The position numbers and the translations under genes are program-made. 64,000 bases of DNA, taken from Turritopsis dohrnii. Lineage: Eukaryota > Cnidaria > Hydrozoa > Anthoathecata > Oceaniidae. The notes under the pieces were generated by a model. That model did no database searches and was not told the origin of the DNA. It was given only the letters and a program-made list of their open reading frames with translations. Of the stretch, positions 11,840 through 21,195 are shown one piece after another. The stretch lies in assembly GCA_027922465.2 (NCBI GenBank), contig BQMF02000201.1:248001-312000 (forward strand), read 5' to 3'. Within the stretch, counting starts at the first letter, position 1. Each line of letters opens with the position of its first letter.

Positions 11840-13815
11840 ATCATTTGCATAAAAAGAAAGTTTGTTACGTCAGAACAGTTGACCACGCCATTTTCCACAT
11901 TTTCAGATTTTCAAGATCGTGGCTGATGAAGTTTGCTCCAAATCTCTTCAAACCAATTCTATACGTTGAAACTAGTTTTCTATAGTCTCAACGAACGTTT
12001 TGGCTATCACTTGCTTTCGTCTTTTGTCCGGTTTCTCTGTTGTCGCGGCTTTAACACCTGGTCGAATGATGATATTGATTACAACCGTGTTACATATCCG
12101 CTCAGCTTAACACTGGATTTTAAGCATTTCTGAACTGTCTGAACTTTACCTCTGGAAACTTCTCCGGAGAAATTACTAGAACATGACTGAAATACTAAAA
12201 TAAAATATTAAAATTTTCAGAAACTAAAGATTCGTTTATCTTGCTATGCGGTGTTTCTTTGTTGTTAGATTTCTGATCACAAGATCACAAAAAAATAAGT
12301 CCATCGCTTTTCATGAAGAAGAGAAGCGGCGAACTTATAGGCGAAGTTGTTCTGTTCCCACTGAACGAGAAGTTCTAAAAAAAATAAGCGTATTTTGCTT
12401 CAGTGGGAACTAAGCTTTAATCCATTTTTTAAAGTTTATCGCTTATGTTCATCTTTTTCAAAACTACAAAGACAATGTATGCATTCTCTTCCTATTGTAT
12501 TAAATGCGATAATTCTTTGATCTTGGAAAAACGAGCTCTGAAAAGTAAGCAATGAATTTCTTTTATAGTATCAAAATTTTTTATCTTGAAAATAAGTTCA
12601 CCCTTCAAAAATAAGCGACAAACTTTTAAGCGACGAATCTATCGCGTTCACACTTACCAAAATAGGCGTGGGAACGTGGGAACCTGGCTTAAACAAACAT
12701 AAGAATAAATTGCAAATACGTAAAGATAAATAAATTAATAATAAAGCGTGATGGGTTCGTGACTTCTTCTTTCGAACGATTTCACAGAATCGGTTTCACG
12801 CTTGCAACGAGGACAAATAAATATGAACATGTGATGATATTTATTTGAATTCTGTTATGATCGGCCAACCGTTTGTATCAGGCTTAGATTGATGGCCAAC
12901 ATACCTCGATCAGTTGTTGCTATTATTCTTGTTTGTTTTTTGGTCTCATAGGTTAATCCACTTTAACCAGAGGTTAATCCGTCCGGTCCCTTTAGTTGGT
13001 TTTAACACTAATACACAGGAAATTAGAGAATTTCGCTTATGTAGTCCTTTATCATCCTCTCCTAATCTTCACCAAAAGAAACAGGCAATCAGGAAGAAAT
13101 TTTATTCATTAAATAAAGAAACCCTAAAAGGCGATTCTGACAACAGATCTGGCAGAAAGCCAAGCTCCTTGTACTTTCGTATACATTCACTAATCTAAAT
13201 TATGTTCATATTTGACAAACTCAAACCCAGGGCTTTGATCTGTACTCCTTGGTCGTCTCATATGTCGGATGTCAGTAGAAATGGTAACAAGGTAGGAATA
13301 AGTGATACGTTTCTTTCGATTTGAAACTGCAGCTGATTCCCACATGTTAACTTCTTGTCATTCAAGTGGGATGTCTTCCCTATTCGGTGGCAAAACACCA
13401 TCGATCTGTGGGCAGATACCGAGTTGATCTGTTCGACTGAAAAAAAAACTGATAAGCTAGGAAAAAGCTTTTGTTATTTGGTTTGTTTATCCAATAAACA
13501 CTTCAAGCAGTGAAGCGATCGTCAGAAATTTTTACGTTTGATAAATGACATCAAAAAAGCCGTTTTTAAGCTTAGTAATGTCCATGTAGAAATCTCAGAG
13601 TAAGCATTCCCTATATCCTATCATGAAACGGGACAAGAAGATCAAACATTCTAACAAAAGCATTGCGACCTTTTTTATTCCATATTTAACCTTTAAAGTA
13701 TGAATTGAAATTAATTTGAAAAGACGACTTTAAGGGAAAAGGGAGTTTTAGTTTGTTTTCGATTCATCTATTATGAAAAAAAACAACATGGTGTTGTTGC
13801 TAAAAACATGCAGAG
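11840..13815. other. Gene-free stretch upstream of the small-peptide gene
   Basis: No supported gene. 12,353-12,420 has a short inverted pair (gttcccactga / tcagtgggaac) with 'gcgtgggaacgtgggaacc' at about 12,665, suggesting a decayed MITE. The ORFs at 11,933-12,133 and 12,914-13,198 have no domain, signal or splice support. Confidence 0.45.
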
Positions 13816-13824
13816 TATAAATAG
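13816..13824 (+). promoter_or_regulatory. TATA box of the six-cysteine peptide gene
   Basis: TATAAATAG lies about 30 bases upstream of a plausible cap site (around 13,845, 'gtttcagaacaaac') and 106 bases upstream of the splice donor of a non-coding first exon. The spacing fits an RNA polymerase II core promoter for the gene starting at 14,043. Confidence 0.6.
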
Positions 13825-13929
13825 TGCAGAAAAAACGAGTTTCAGAACAAACGGCAACTGGTAAAGCTACTAGATCGAGCAAGCAAAATATCATTGATCA
13901 TTTTCACTGTTACGAAAACCAACTTAAAA

Positions 13930-14042
13930 GTAAGTACAGATTCATCTCATTTGTTTCATCGTTGGTCACTCCACTCCATTTCCAGTCTACTTCTTGTTGT
14001 TGAAGTTGTGTTGTTGATGGATTCTTCTTATACGCGTTTTAG
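13930..14042 (+). other. 5' UTR intron of the six-cysteine peptide gene
   Basis: Donor AAAA|GTAAGT and acceptor CGTTTTAG|ATG bound a 113-base intron. It separates a short untranslated leader from the coding exon, an arrangement also suggested for the lectin-like gene at 38.7 kb. Confidence 0.6.
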
Positions 14043-14258
14043 ATGCGAGCTTCAGCCATCATTTTGGTCACCCTCCTCATGTTGGTTGCTGAATGCAGTG
14101 GAAAATCAATCCAACCACAGGATCCTGTTAATTCAAGAGTGAGGAGGGCTAATTACGAGTCCTGTTACCAAGTTCATCAGTGTTATCTTGACCATCCTCC
14201 TGAAGAATGGGTATTCGCGTGTTGCGATTTCTTTTATTGTCAACAAGGATGTAACTGA
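14043..14258 (+). CDS. Secreted six-cysteine peptide precursor (toxin-like)
   Basis: A 71-residue precursor. Residues 1-20 form a signal peptide (MRASA then a hydrophobic core ending LVAECSG). A short propeptide follows, ending in the dibasic furin-type site RVRR. The mature part (about 36 residues) has six cysteines in the order C-x5-C-x12-CC-x4-C-x3-C. That C-C-CC-C-C order is the one used by inhibitor-cystine-knot peptides, which include venom neurotoxins but also non-toxic secreted knottins. The gene looks complete: TATA box at 13,816, a non-coding first exon ending at 13,929, an intron 13,930-14,042 (GTAAGT…TTTTAG) with the ATG as the first codon of exon 2, and AATAAA at 14,341. The competing frame at 13,894-14,142 crosses the intron and is not real. 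The structural call is firm; the biological activity is inference. Confidence 0.75.
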   Translation: MRASAIILVTLLMLVAECSGKSIQPQDPVNSRVRRANYESCYQVHQCYLDHPPEEWVFACCDFFYCQQGCN

Positions 14259-14340
14259 GTAACGACGAACTTTTCTGATTGAATTCACAATTATATCTCG
14301 CACTTTGTACCATGTTTTTTATTATGTTTATGTTTTTGTT

Positions 14341-14346
14341 AATAAA
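14341..14346 (+). terminator. Polyadenylation signal AATAAA
   Basis: Canonical hexamer 82 bases after the stop codon of the six-cysteine peptide gene, preceded by a T-rich stretch. The Harbinger element begins 125 bases further on and so does not disrupt the transcript. Confidence 0.6.
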
Positions 14347-14693
14347 AGTACATAAAACAATATGTGGTATATATCTTCCCGCGAAAGAATTATAAATAGC
14401 AGTTCTTTCAATGCTGATGCAGGTTTATGCCATGTATCAATCTTGCTCGGCTTGATTCCAGGTTGCGTTAAGGCCGGCCTCCACTTGGTCGTAAGCGAGC
14501 AGCGACCAAGCGATCTATTGTTATGCAAATGAGATACGGCTCGATTTCGTTTTCGTCGGCGATCAAAATAACAACGCGCAAGAGTTGAACACTGGTCAAC
14601 TCTTGCGCCAAGATAATTTGGTCGCACCAATCAGATTCGTTCTAGACAATAACAAAATCAAAATTCTCAGAAAAAAATGCAAAGTAGTATTCA

Positions 14694-15944
14694 AGATGGC
14701 GGAGGAATTTTCACAGACAGTTGACATGACTGGAGCTACATTTTGCATTATATAGGCAGCAGCAACAACAACAAATTGAAAAACAGATACGACAACTTCA
14801 ACAACAACAGCAACAGTTAGAGCTTCAACAAACACAATGTTCACTTCAAGAACCAAGTGGGGATGATCAGAATACTGAGATTGAAAGATATTATGAATTG
14901 ACCGATGATCAGCTAAATGTTTTCAATAATAATGCAATTTCTGCTAATGGAGAGATTATTGATGATAAAGATGCTGTGGATGAACTCCTTATCAATGAAA
15001 TAAAGCCTTACAGATGTCTTTGGGACACGAAATGTAAAGCCTACAGAGACAACTCAAAGAAAACAGAAGCCTGGAAAATTATTTCAAGCAAGTTGGGTAA
15101 AACAGGTATGAGTCGAAATTTACTATGTAACATACTTTCAGTGATAATGCTATAGTGTATACTGCTTGCAACTGAAAAAATCAATTTTTTTTCTAAAATT
15201 ACCTGGAATTTTTGCCTAACTTACCACCCATATTGCAGTGTTAAAACACCAGTACCATCTGTTTGATTCTTGACTTGATTCATATACTTGTAAAAACAGG
15301 GATTGTTGAAGTAATGGTCTTAACAGTTTTTTTTGTTTGATTTCTTAGAAGACTTTCTGAAGAAACGTTGGAAAAACCTTCGTGATGGTATGATGAAATG
15401 TATCAAAAAGATCGATGTGGCAACACGTTCTGGAGCTGGAAGTAGCAGATTACCAACCTGCAAACATTTTGATAATCTTTTGTTTATTCGTGATACAGTG
15501 GCTAATAGAGACACAGACAGCAACATTACCATTACTACAGAAACTAACATCGAAACTTTGGATGTTCAACCTCACAATTATGAAGAGTTAGTGTCACCAA
15601 TTGCTTCACCGATAGATTCAATAAAACGTACTTCAGCAACGCCCTCACCAACTCCATCAGTTGCTTCTACTACTAGCCAACCTAATTTCAAACGGCGGAA
15701 GAGGTCAGAAGAACAGTTTTTCAAAGAGTCAAAAGAACGACGGGAGAAGCTTGATTTACTTATCACTAAAGCTTATGAAAACTGTAGTGAGAAACAACCT
15801 TCAGATGAGGGAAAAGATGACCCTGAGTTGCTTTTCTGCAAAAGCCTAGTGCCAGCCTTAAAACGACTGGATAATAAGAAAAAACTGATGGCTCAAATCG
15901 AAATTCAACAAGTTCTGTTGAAACACGAGTTCCAAACAGAATAA
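14694..15944 (+). CDS. Harbinger accessory DNA-binding protein (MADF-BESS), two exons
   Basis: Spliced from an exon ending at 15,105 (AACAG|GTATGAG) and a second at 15,349-15,944 (TTTCTTAG|AAGAC). Across the junction the MADF domain is continuous: YRCLWDTKCKAYRD, then EAWKIISSKLG, then LKKRWKNLRDGMMK. Near the C terminus ELLFCKSLVPALKRL…KLMAQIEIQQVLL is a BESS motif. Before the MADF domain there is a polyQ/coiled stretch (from about 14,758) and an acidic linker. MADF proteins bind DNA, and in PIF/Harbinger elements the partner helps transposase recognise the ends and enter the nucleus. The start is uncertain. ATG at 14,694 (MAEEFSQTV…) is the natural start, but it lies in a different frame from the polyQ part and runs into a stop at about 14,754, so there is a 1-base frameshift or an unrecognised intron near 14,735-14,757. 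Confidence 0.8.
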
Positions 15945-16740
15945 TTTTGATGTTTGCTTTTAAACCTATGGATATAAATAGGAGTTTTCTTGTAAATTGT
16001 TAGGTTTTATATTGTATGTGATCATTATCTCAGGTGCATGCATTATCCGTACAAATTTCTTAGCTATGATTTAGGTAAACAAATTGATAAGTGATAGCTG
16101 TTTCGGAGAGGGTGCAAGAGGAGTAAAATTTTGATAAAAGTTGTCAATATATCATTTTTTTTATTTGCTTTTACTTAAAATCTGTTCTGATCCTGGCAAA
16201 TAGTACATTGGAAATTTTATTGTCGTTTTATTGTTGAATAGACTCCACATTTATATACTTCTTATGCTACTGTGACTCTTTATGTCTCCAAAATACAAAA
16301 GCATCAGACTGTATATATAATAAAAGACAAACAGGTTTACAATATAAGATATCATACGATATACCTTTAGTACATGAAAATCAACTTTCAATCAAATTTT
16401 AATTCAACTCACAATTAAGATTAGTTAGGCTTGGAAATATTTTGATCAGAAATGTCATAGATTGTTTGAAAAACACAAGATTTTGAATAACATTTAACAA
16501 TTATATATAAGCTCTACTTAATAAAGAAACTAAAGTGTTAACTGAGCATGTTTTGATTCACTTTGAAATAGCAGAAAAATGGTAAAATTAAAAATAACAG
16601 ACATTAATTGAATCCTCTTAAATGTCAGGAATTTTAGCATGTATATTTACAATGGTATAATAGCAATTCACTATTCAATCAAACACTGCACAAACAAGGT
16701 TCCACTAAAAAGTTTTAAAGAAAAAGTAGAATGCCTTGAT

Positions 16741-18072
16741 CTATAATGTGTCAAAATAGTCACTTGTACTCAGAATGTGATGTAATTGCCAAGGCAATGA
16801 ACCATTTTCTGAGTTGAAATATTGCTTAAAATTGTCCCTTACAATTTTTGCCAACACTGAATAGTTATTTGAGCCAGTGTTTGAAATTTTAAGCAATGCC
16901 TGATTGAAAACTTTGGCTCTCCAAGTTCCATTAACGATTGAACCATTTTCGGTTTCTCTATCAACAAGATCATTGGTGAAGTATTGTGAACTGGTTCTGT
17001 GCTCTAAACCTTTCATCAAGTAATTATGTAAGACTAAAATTGCTTTAGTAACAGCAATTGCAGTGTCTACATTTGCACATATGGGCCTTCGAAAAATGCG
17101 GAATCTTGATGTAGCTATGCCAAATGCGTTCTCCACAATTCGGCGTGCTCTTGATAATCTATAATTCAAGATTCTCTCTTCTCTTGTTACATGAGGACCT
17201 GGGTAGGGCTTTAACAAGCATGGTTTAAGGGGGAAGGCATCGTCACCAACGAAAACATAAGGATATAATGTTGATCCCCCACCATCTAATCTTCTTGGTG
17301 AGGGAAGAGACAATGTATCATTGTTAATTGCATATCCCATGTTACTGCTCGAAAAAACACTCCCATCACTGAGTCTACCATAGTCCCCTATGTCAACCAT
17401 GATAAATTCGTAGTTTGCGTTGACTGTGGCCATCAGCACGATACTGTGGAATTTTTTATAATTGAAAAACATGGAGCCTCCCCTCGGAGGGCACTGGATT
17501 ATGATATGCTTTCCGTCTATAGCCCCTAAACAATTAGGGAAGTTCCATTTCAATTCAAACTGTTGACTTATAGCTTTCCAGTCATCTTTTGTTTTGGGAG
17601 CTTGAATATAACCCTTCTCTTTTAAAACTGACCAAAGAACATTGCAAGTTTCCTTGACGATGCGACCAACAGTTGTATCGCTCATCCTGTAGCTTGCTGA
17701 GATGGTTTTAAAAGAGTCACCAGTTACGAGATATCTCAATGTGACTGAGAGTCGTTCTTCAGGTTTAATAGGTTGTCGTCTCAAAGAGTCCTTTTCGATA
17801 AAGGGAGAAATAAACTGACATAGCTCTTCAAATTTCGTTGCAGTCATTCGAAACATTTGAAAAAAAATCTCTGGATCAAAATGCTTTGCTTGATTGATCA
17901 ATAAGTGATATTCTCCTTTCTGTTTTCGATCCAAATATATCTGCCTGACCCAAAAACGATGTTTCCTTGGTGTTCGAGACATTAAAAAATAATCGAACTC
18001 ATCCAACTCCATTTCGTAGGCTGCAAGAAGAAGTAACTTGATCAATCTTTCCCGCTTTTCTTTAGCCGCCAT
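16741..18072 (-). CDS. PIF/Harbinger transposase (DDE superfamily 4)
   Basis: An intact 443-residue protein. An N-terminal helix-turn-helix region at about residues 104-146 (PEERLSVTLRYLV…MSDTTVGRIVKE) precedes the catalytic core. The first aspartate is D186 in GAIDGKHIIIQCP, the second D236 in GRLSDGSVF, followed by VFVGDDAFPL and the catalytic glutamate E314 in RIVENAFGIATSRFRIF. The length is normal for the family and there is no internal stop. It starts at an ATG 150 bases inside the right inverted repeat. It is expected to cut and rejoin the element's ends at TWA sites together with the MADF-BESS partner encoded convergently. The same fold is shared by the domesticated vertebrate gene HARBI1. 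Confidence 0.95.
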   Translation of the reverse strand: MAAKEKRERLIKLLLLAAYEMELDEFDYFLMSRTPRKHRFWVRQIYLDRKQKGEYHLLINQAKHFDPEIFFQMFRMTATKFEELCQFISPFIEKDSLRRQPIKPEERLSVTLRYLVTGDSFKTISASYRMSDTTVGRIVKETCNVLWSVLKEKGYIQAPKTKDDWKAISQQFELKWNFPNCLGAIDGKHIIIQCPPRGGSMFFNYKKFHSIVLMATVNANYEFIMVDIGDYGRLSDGSVFSSSNMGYAINNDTLSLPSPRRLDGGGSTLYPYVFVGDDAFPLKPCLLKPYPGPHVTREERILNYRLSRARRIVENAFGIATSRFRIFRRPICANVDTAIAVTKAILVLHNYLMKGLEHRTSSQYFTNDLVDRETENGSIVNGTWRAKVFNQALLKISNTGSNNYSVLAKIVRDNFKQYFNSENGSLPWQLHHILSTSDYFDTL

Positions 18073-18225
18073 TTTGTTTGTTTACTTTTTTTCAAACGTT
18101 GACGGCGGCAAATGTGAGACGAGATTGCAAGGCGATCTCACAGCGCCTTTTTGTGTCTATTGTTTTTTAAACAATAGATCGCCTGGTCGCTTTCGCTCGT
18201 ACGACCAAGTGGAGGCCGGCCTTTA

Positions 18226-19120
18226 TATGCACGCAGTATACAGCACGTAAATCACTCTTGTATGTTACTAGAAAGACGCTACTGACGACACAATACATAG
18301 CGTTAACTTATTTAGCGAAATATTTTCATTTGCATAAATTAGAAAACAAGACTAATTTCCAATTAGTGTTTGAAATCCTAACTATTTCAAAAAACATACA
18401 GGGGAGTTATCATTTTTTGATAGTTAGCTTTGTTCCAAGTCGAACTTTTTATTCTTTAAAAATTCTATATGCTATTGCTAAGAAATAGGCCACCAAACTG
18501 GTACATAATAAGTTATACATCACCTTTAACTTTAAGATAGAGAAACCCAAGTAGGTAGCACTCAGCCTAACCGAACATTTTATTGATGGAAACGGTCTTT
18601 GGTTCACACTATTCAAACATTTGAATTGGGCCTTTCCTCTAACAGCCTCGTTTTTGAGAAATTACGATATCAGCATCTTTAGGTCAGACGAAAACAAAAA
18701 TACTCAGATTTTGGATATTTTGGTCTCAATCGATAGATATTAACAAAAGAAGCAAATAATAATAAAACAGCCCTAACGGGTGGTAACTCAGCCGATATAA
18801 CAGTTATAATTGCGACTAAATTGTGCTCAATGTTACATTACAGCAAATTTAACAAAATTTTTTTCTCCTCATATAAGATTTGTTATGTTTTAAAAACTTA
18901 TACTGCCACAAAATAGGAAATCTTCTCTGGTTCCAATTGTTTTGAGACACCCTGTATAACCACTTATATTTTTAAAAAGCTCGAATATCTGCTTTTCTAA
19001 TGGTACAAAATATCGAATTATATTGGAAAATTCGAAAAATACACTGATATTCAAATAAGTGAAACAATGGAACACAAAATTGACTAACACTTTAAAGCGT
19101 TTAAGTTATTCACAATAATG
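18226..19120. other. Gene-free stretch
   Basis: AT-rich DNA between the Harbinger element and the tandem array, with no supported gene or repeat. ORFs at 18,258-18,488 and 18,890-19,090 have no supporting features. Confidence 0.5.
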
Positions 19121-19632
19121 TGTTTCAAAAAAAAAAGAAATAGAACCAAGAATTATAACCTTCAATAAATTTTTGTCTACCAGAAATAAATTTTACATCA
19201 GTATAAAGCCCCCTTTTTAAGCTTTTGAAGATGTATGTTTTTAGAAAAATGAACGGTAAGCTGAAGAAAAAATAAGAAAAAAATTCATTATCTTCAATGT
19301 TGTCAAAAATTCATTGAAGTGAAAGATACTGTATGTACTAACCACGTACTCCATATTTTTCTTATATTGGAAACGACGAAGAAAATCACATCATCTTAAT
19401 TTTTATTTATACGTGGTTTTTAACATAGTGCTTGAACAGAAGTTCCGGAAACTTTCATTGAAGATCACAAAACACATCACAATCTGCTGAGACGTGCGAA
19501 GAAAACGCATAGTATCGCCATATTAGAACCATCTTTGAAGCGTTCTGCTTACCGCTTGTTCACACAGTTGTTCATTGGGATCTAGATGATTGTTGAAACG
19601 CCTTTTCTGATGTTTCCTTTATTGGTTATAGT

Positions 19633-19640
19633 TATAAAAG
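19633..19640 (+). promoter_or_regulatory. TATA box, acidic-peptide gene copy 1
   Basis: TATAAAAG in a block (ggttatagTATAAAAG-like context, ending 'gctttgatatcggaaggg') conserved in all three units, about 300 bases before the start codon. The distance implies a 5' UTR intron or long leader; 'ctttttaat'/'ttttctaag' stretches before the ATG could supply an acceptor. The assignment as core promoter is inference from conservation and motif. Confidence 0.45.
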
Positions 19641-19935
19641 CTTTGATATCGGAAGGGAAACGAGAAAGAGTGACTATGCCTAGAGACTGGTGACTAAATG
19701 TTCCAGTACTCGTAGTTTCCTCTGTTTCCTCTTTCGATATTATTAATTGCCAATAGATACTTTTTAATAATTAGGTTTTGTCTTTAATTAAACATATAAT
19801 GAGTCGATATACATATATATGTAGCTATGTTATGATTATATTAGTTCATTGTATAACTGGGGAGCATTACAACAAAAACTAGGTGTATACAAAGCTACAA
19901 ACCTTTTCTAAGTTTGAATCTAGTTTTACAATCAA

Positions 19936-21195
19936 ATGATGAAAACTCTGCTGGCATTTCTGTTTTTAGCAATGCTTTGTTTAATGATTGATGCAAATAG
20001 TAGCAGCGGCAAAAGTAGGAATAGCGAAACTTATTAGACGAAAATTTAAGTCTATTTACTTTTAACAAAGACGATTGAAGGTTTTTTGTTTTTATAATGG
20101 AATATGTATTGGCAGTACCCAATGTGGACAGTTGTATATGCCTTGTGTTCACATGGTGTGCGACGCAATAATGTGTATCTTCTTTTCAGGATCACAAACG
20201 TTAAGACGTGAAACGGACGATGTGATCGGGAAATTCATGGAGGATGAGGAAACCAATGGTAATTAATTTTAGATTTAAAGTTTTTGAATTTAGTTCAAGT
20301 AGAGATAGCGGTGTGAGCAAAAATTGTACTTTTAGGTTTTAATAAACCAACCTTTACTTCTCAACTTGTATTGCCAGCAAAACATTCCTTTAATTTCTAA
20401 TTTCCCATACGATGCTTTTCACTTTGTTAAAATATGACAAAATATAAAACCACAGAATGTTCACTATAATATATTCATCTTATTCAAATCGAAAATCTGA
20501 CCAAATGTATAAGCTTGCCCATGTGCACCATTACCGTGACATCCTCAAGCAAAGATTTTAATGACCCAAACGTTTTCATTACCCCACGTCAGTACTGGAC
20601 ACAAAAAGAAATCAATCTATTGCTGGTAGAGATAATTTCTCCTAAACGACTTAAAGGAGGTTTACACCTAGAGATTCTGAAAAAAAAATTTTTTTAAGCT
20701 GGTGTTTTAAGGCTTCAAATTTAAATTGTACATCAAGAAGTCAACGCGGTCAGAATAATTAATGAGTTGAGACGTTGGAACTTGAATTTTTGGTGTGCAA
20801 TTTAAATTTAAAGCAATTAAAATACCTGCTTGAAGGAAAAGTTTTTTTAAAATCTTTACGTGTAAACCCCCTTTAAATCATTAATGACAAACACCAGAAC
20901 AATTCACTATAAATGTACAATGCTATTTTGTAAATAGAAGCTGCTCACCTTGTTTTATCAAAAATTCTCGAACTGATGCACAATCAGGAAGACAGGTTTG
21001 TAAAAATTCAGATTTTGTCTTCTCGATCTCCGCAAAATGATCAAAGTTTTCTCTCAGACATCCTTCATTTGAAGATGACGTCATTTTTTTGATGTATCAT
21101 CTACAACTTTTGATTTCAAATGTACACTTGCTCATTTCAGATATCAATACTCACAAAGCGAATTGGAAGACGAAGAATACGAAGATATTGTGTAG
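19936..21195 (+). CDS. Secreted acidic peptide, tandem family copy 1 (four exons)
   Basis: Exons 19,936-20,014, 20,190-20,258, 20,938-20,995 and 21,141-21,195 join in frame to 86 codons with GT-AG introns throughout (donors GTAGGA, GTAATT, GTTTGT; acceptors TTTTCAG, TAAATAG, TTTCAG). Exon 1 is a signal peptide (MMKTLLAFLFLAMLCLMIDA) followed by NSSSGK. Exon 2 is charged (ETDDVIGKFMEDEE). Exon 3 is a probable amphipathic helix (AAHLVLSKILE). Exon 4 ends with the acidic, tyrosine-containing tail ELEDEEYEDIV. This copy lacks the CRGC motif of copies 2 and 3. I recognise no family. Predicted secreted; function unknown. No exon exceeds 79 bases, so ORF finders miss the gene. The predicted reading is supported by preservation of splice sites, phases and frame in three copies. 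Confidence 0.75.
20650..20876. mobile_element. TTTAAAGGGGGTTTACAC-type MITE in intron 2 of copy 1
   Basis: Ends are imperfect inverted repeats: 'cttaaaggaggtttacacc…agatt' and 'aatctttacgtgtaaaccccctttaa'. Inner inverted words are 'tttaaattgtac' / 'gcaatttaaattt'. About 227 bp and non-coding. The same element is at 26,521-26,712, 32,954-33,180 and, independently inserted, in the lectin-like gene at 40,336-40,544. Confidence 0.75.

Larger units (their letters stand above)
14471..18222. mobile_element. PIF/Harbinger DNA transposon, nearly complete
   Basis: A 3,752-bp element starting AGGCCGGCCTCCACTTGGTC and ending in its reverse complement. The inverted repeats stay similar for about 50 bases, to 'GCGATCTATTGTT'. 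The flanks are TTA on both sides (14,468-14,470 and 18,223-18,225), the 3-bp TWA target duplication typical of the superfamily. It carries the usual two convergent genes: a DNA-binding accessory protein (MADF-BESS, plus strand) and the DDE transposase (minus strand). Each reads inward from one end, so both promoters lie beside the inverted repeats. Inside each repeat 'TTGGTCG…CGACCAAG' or 'CGACCAGG' forms a small stem. Intact ends and an intact transposase suggest recent insertion. Confidence 0.95.

Noticed and set aside
13894..14142. 82-codon ORF before the six-cysteine peptide
   Set aside because: It starts without ATG and reads across the 5' UTR intron in another frame.
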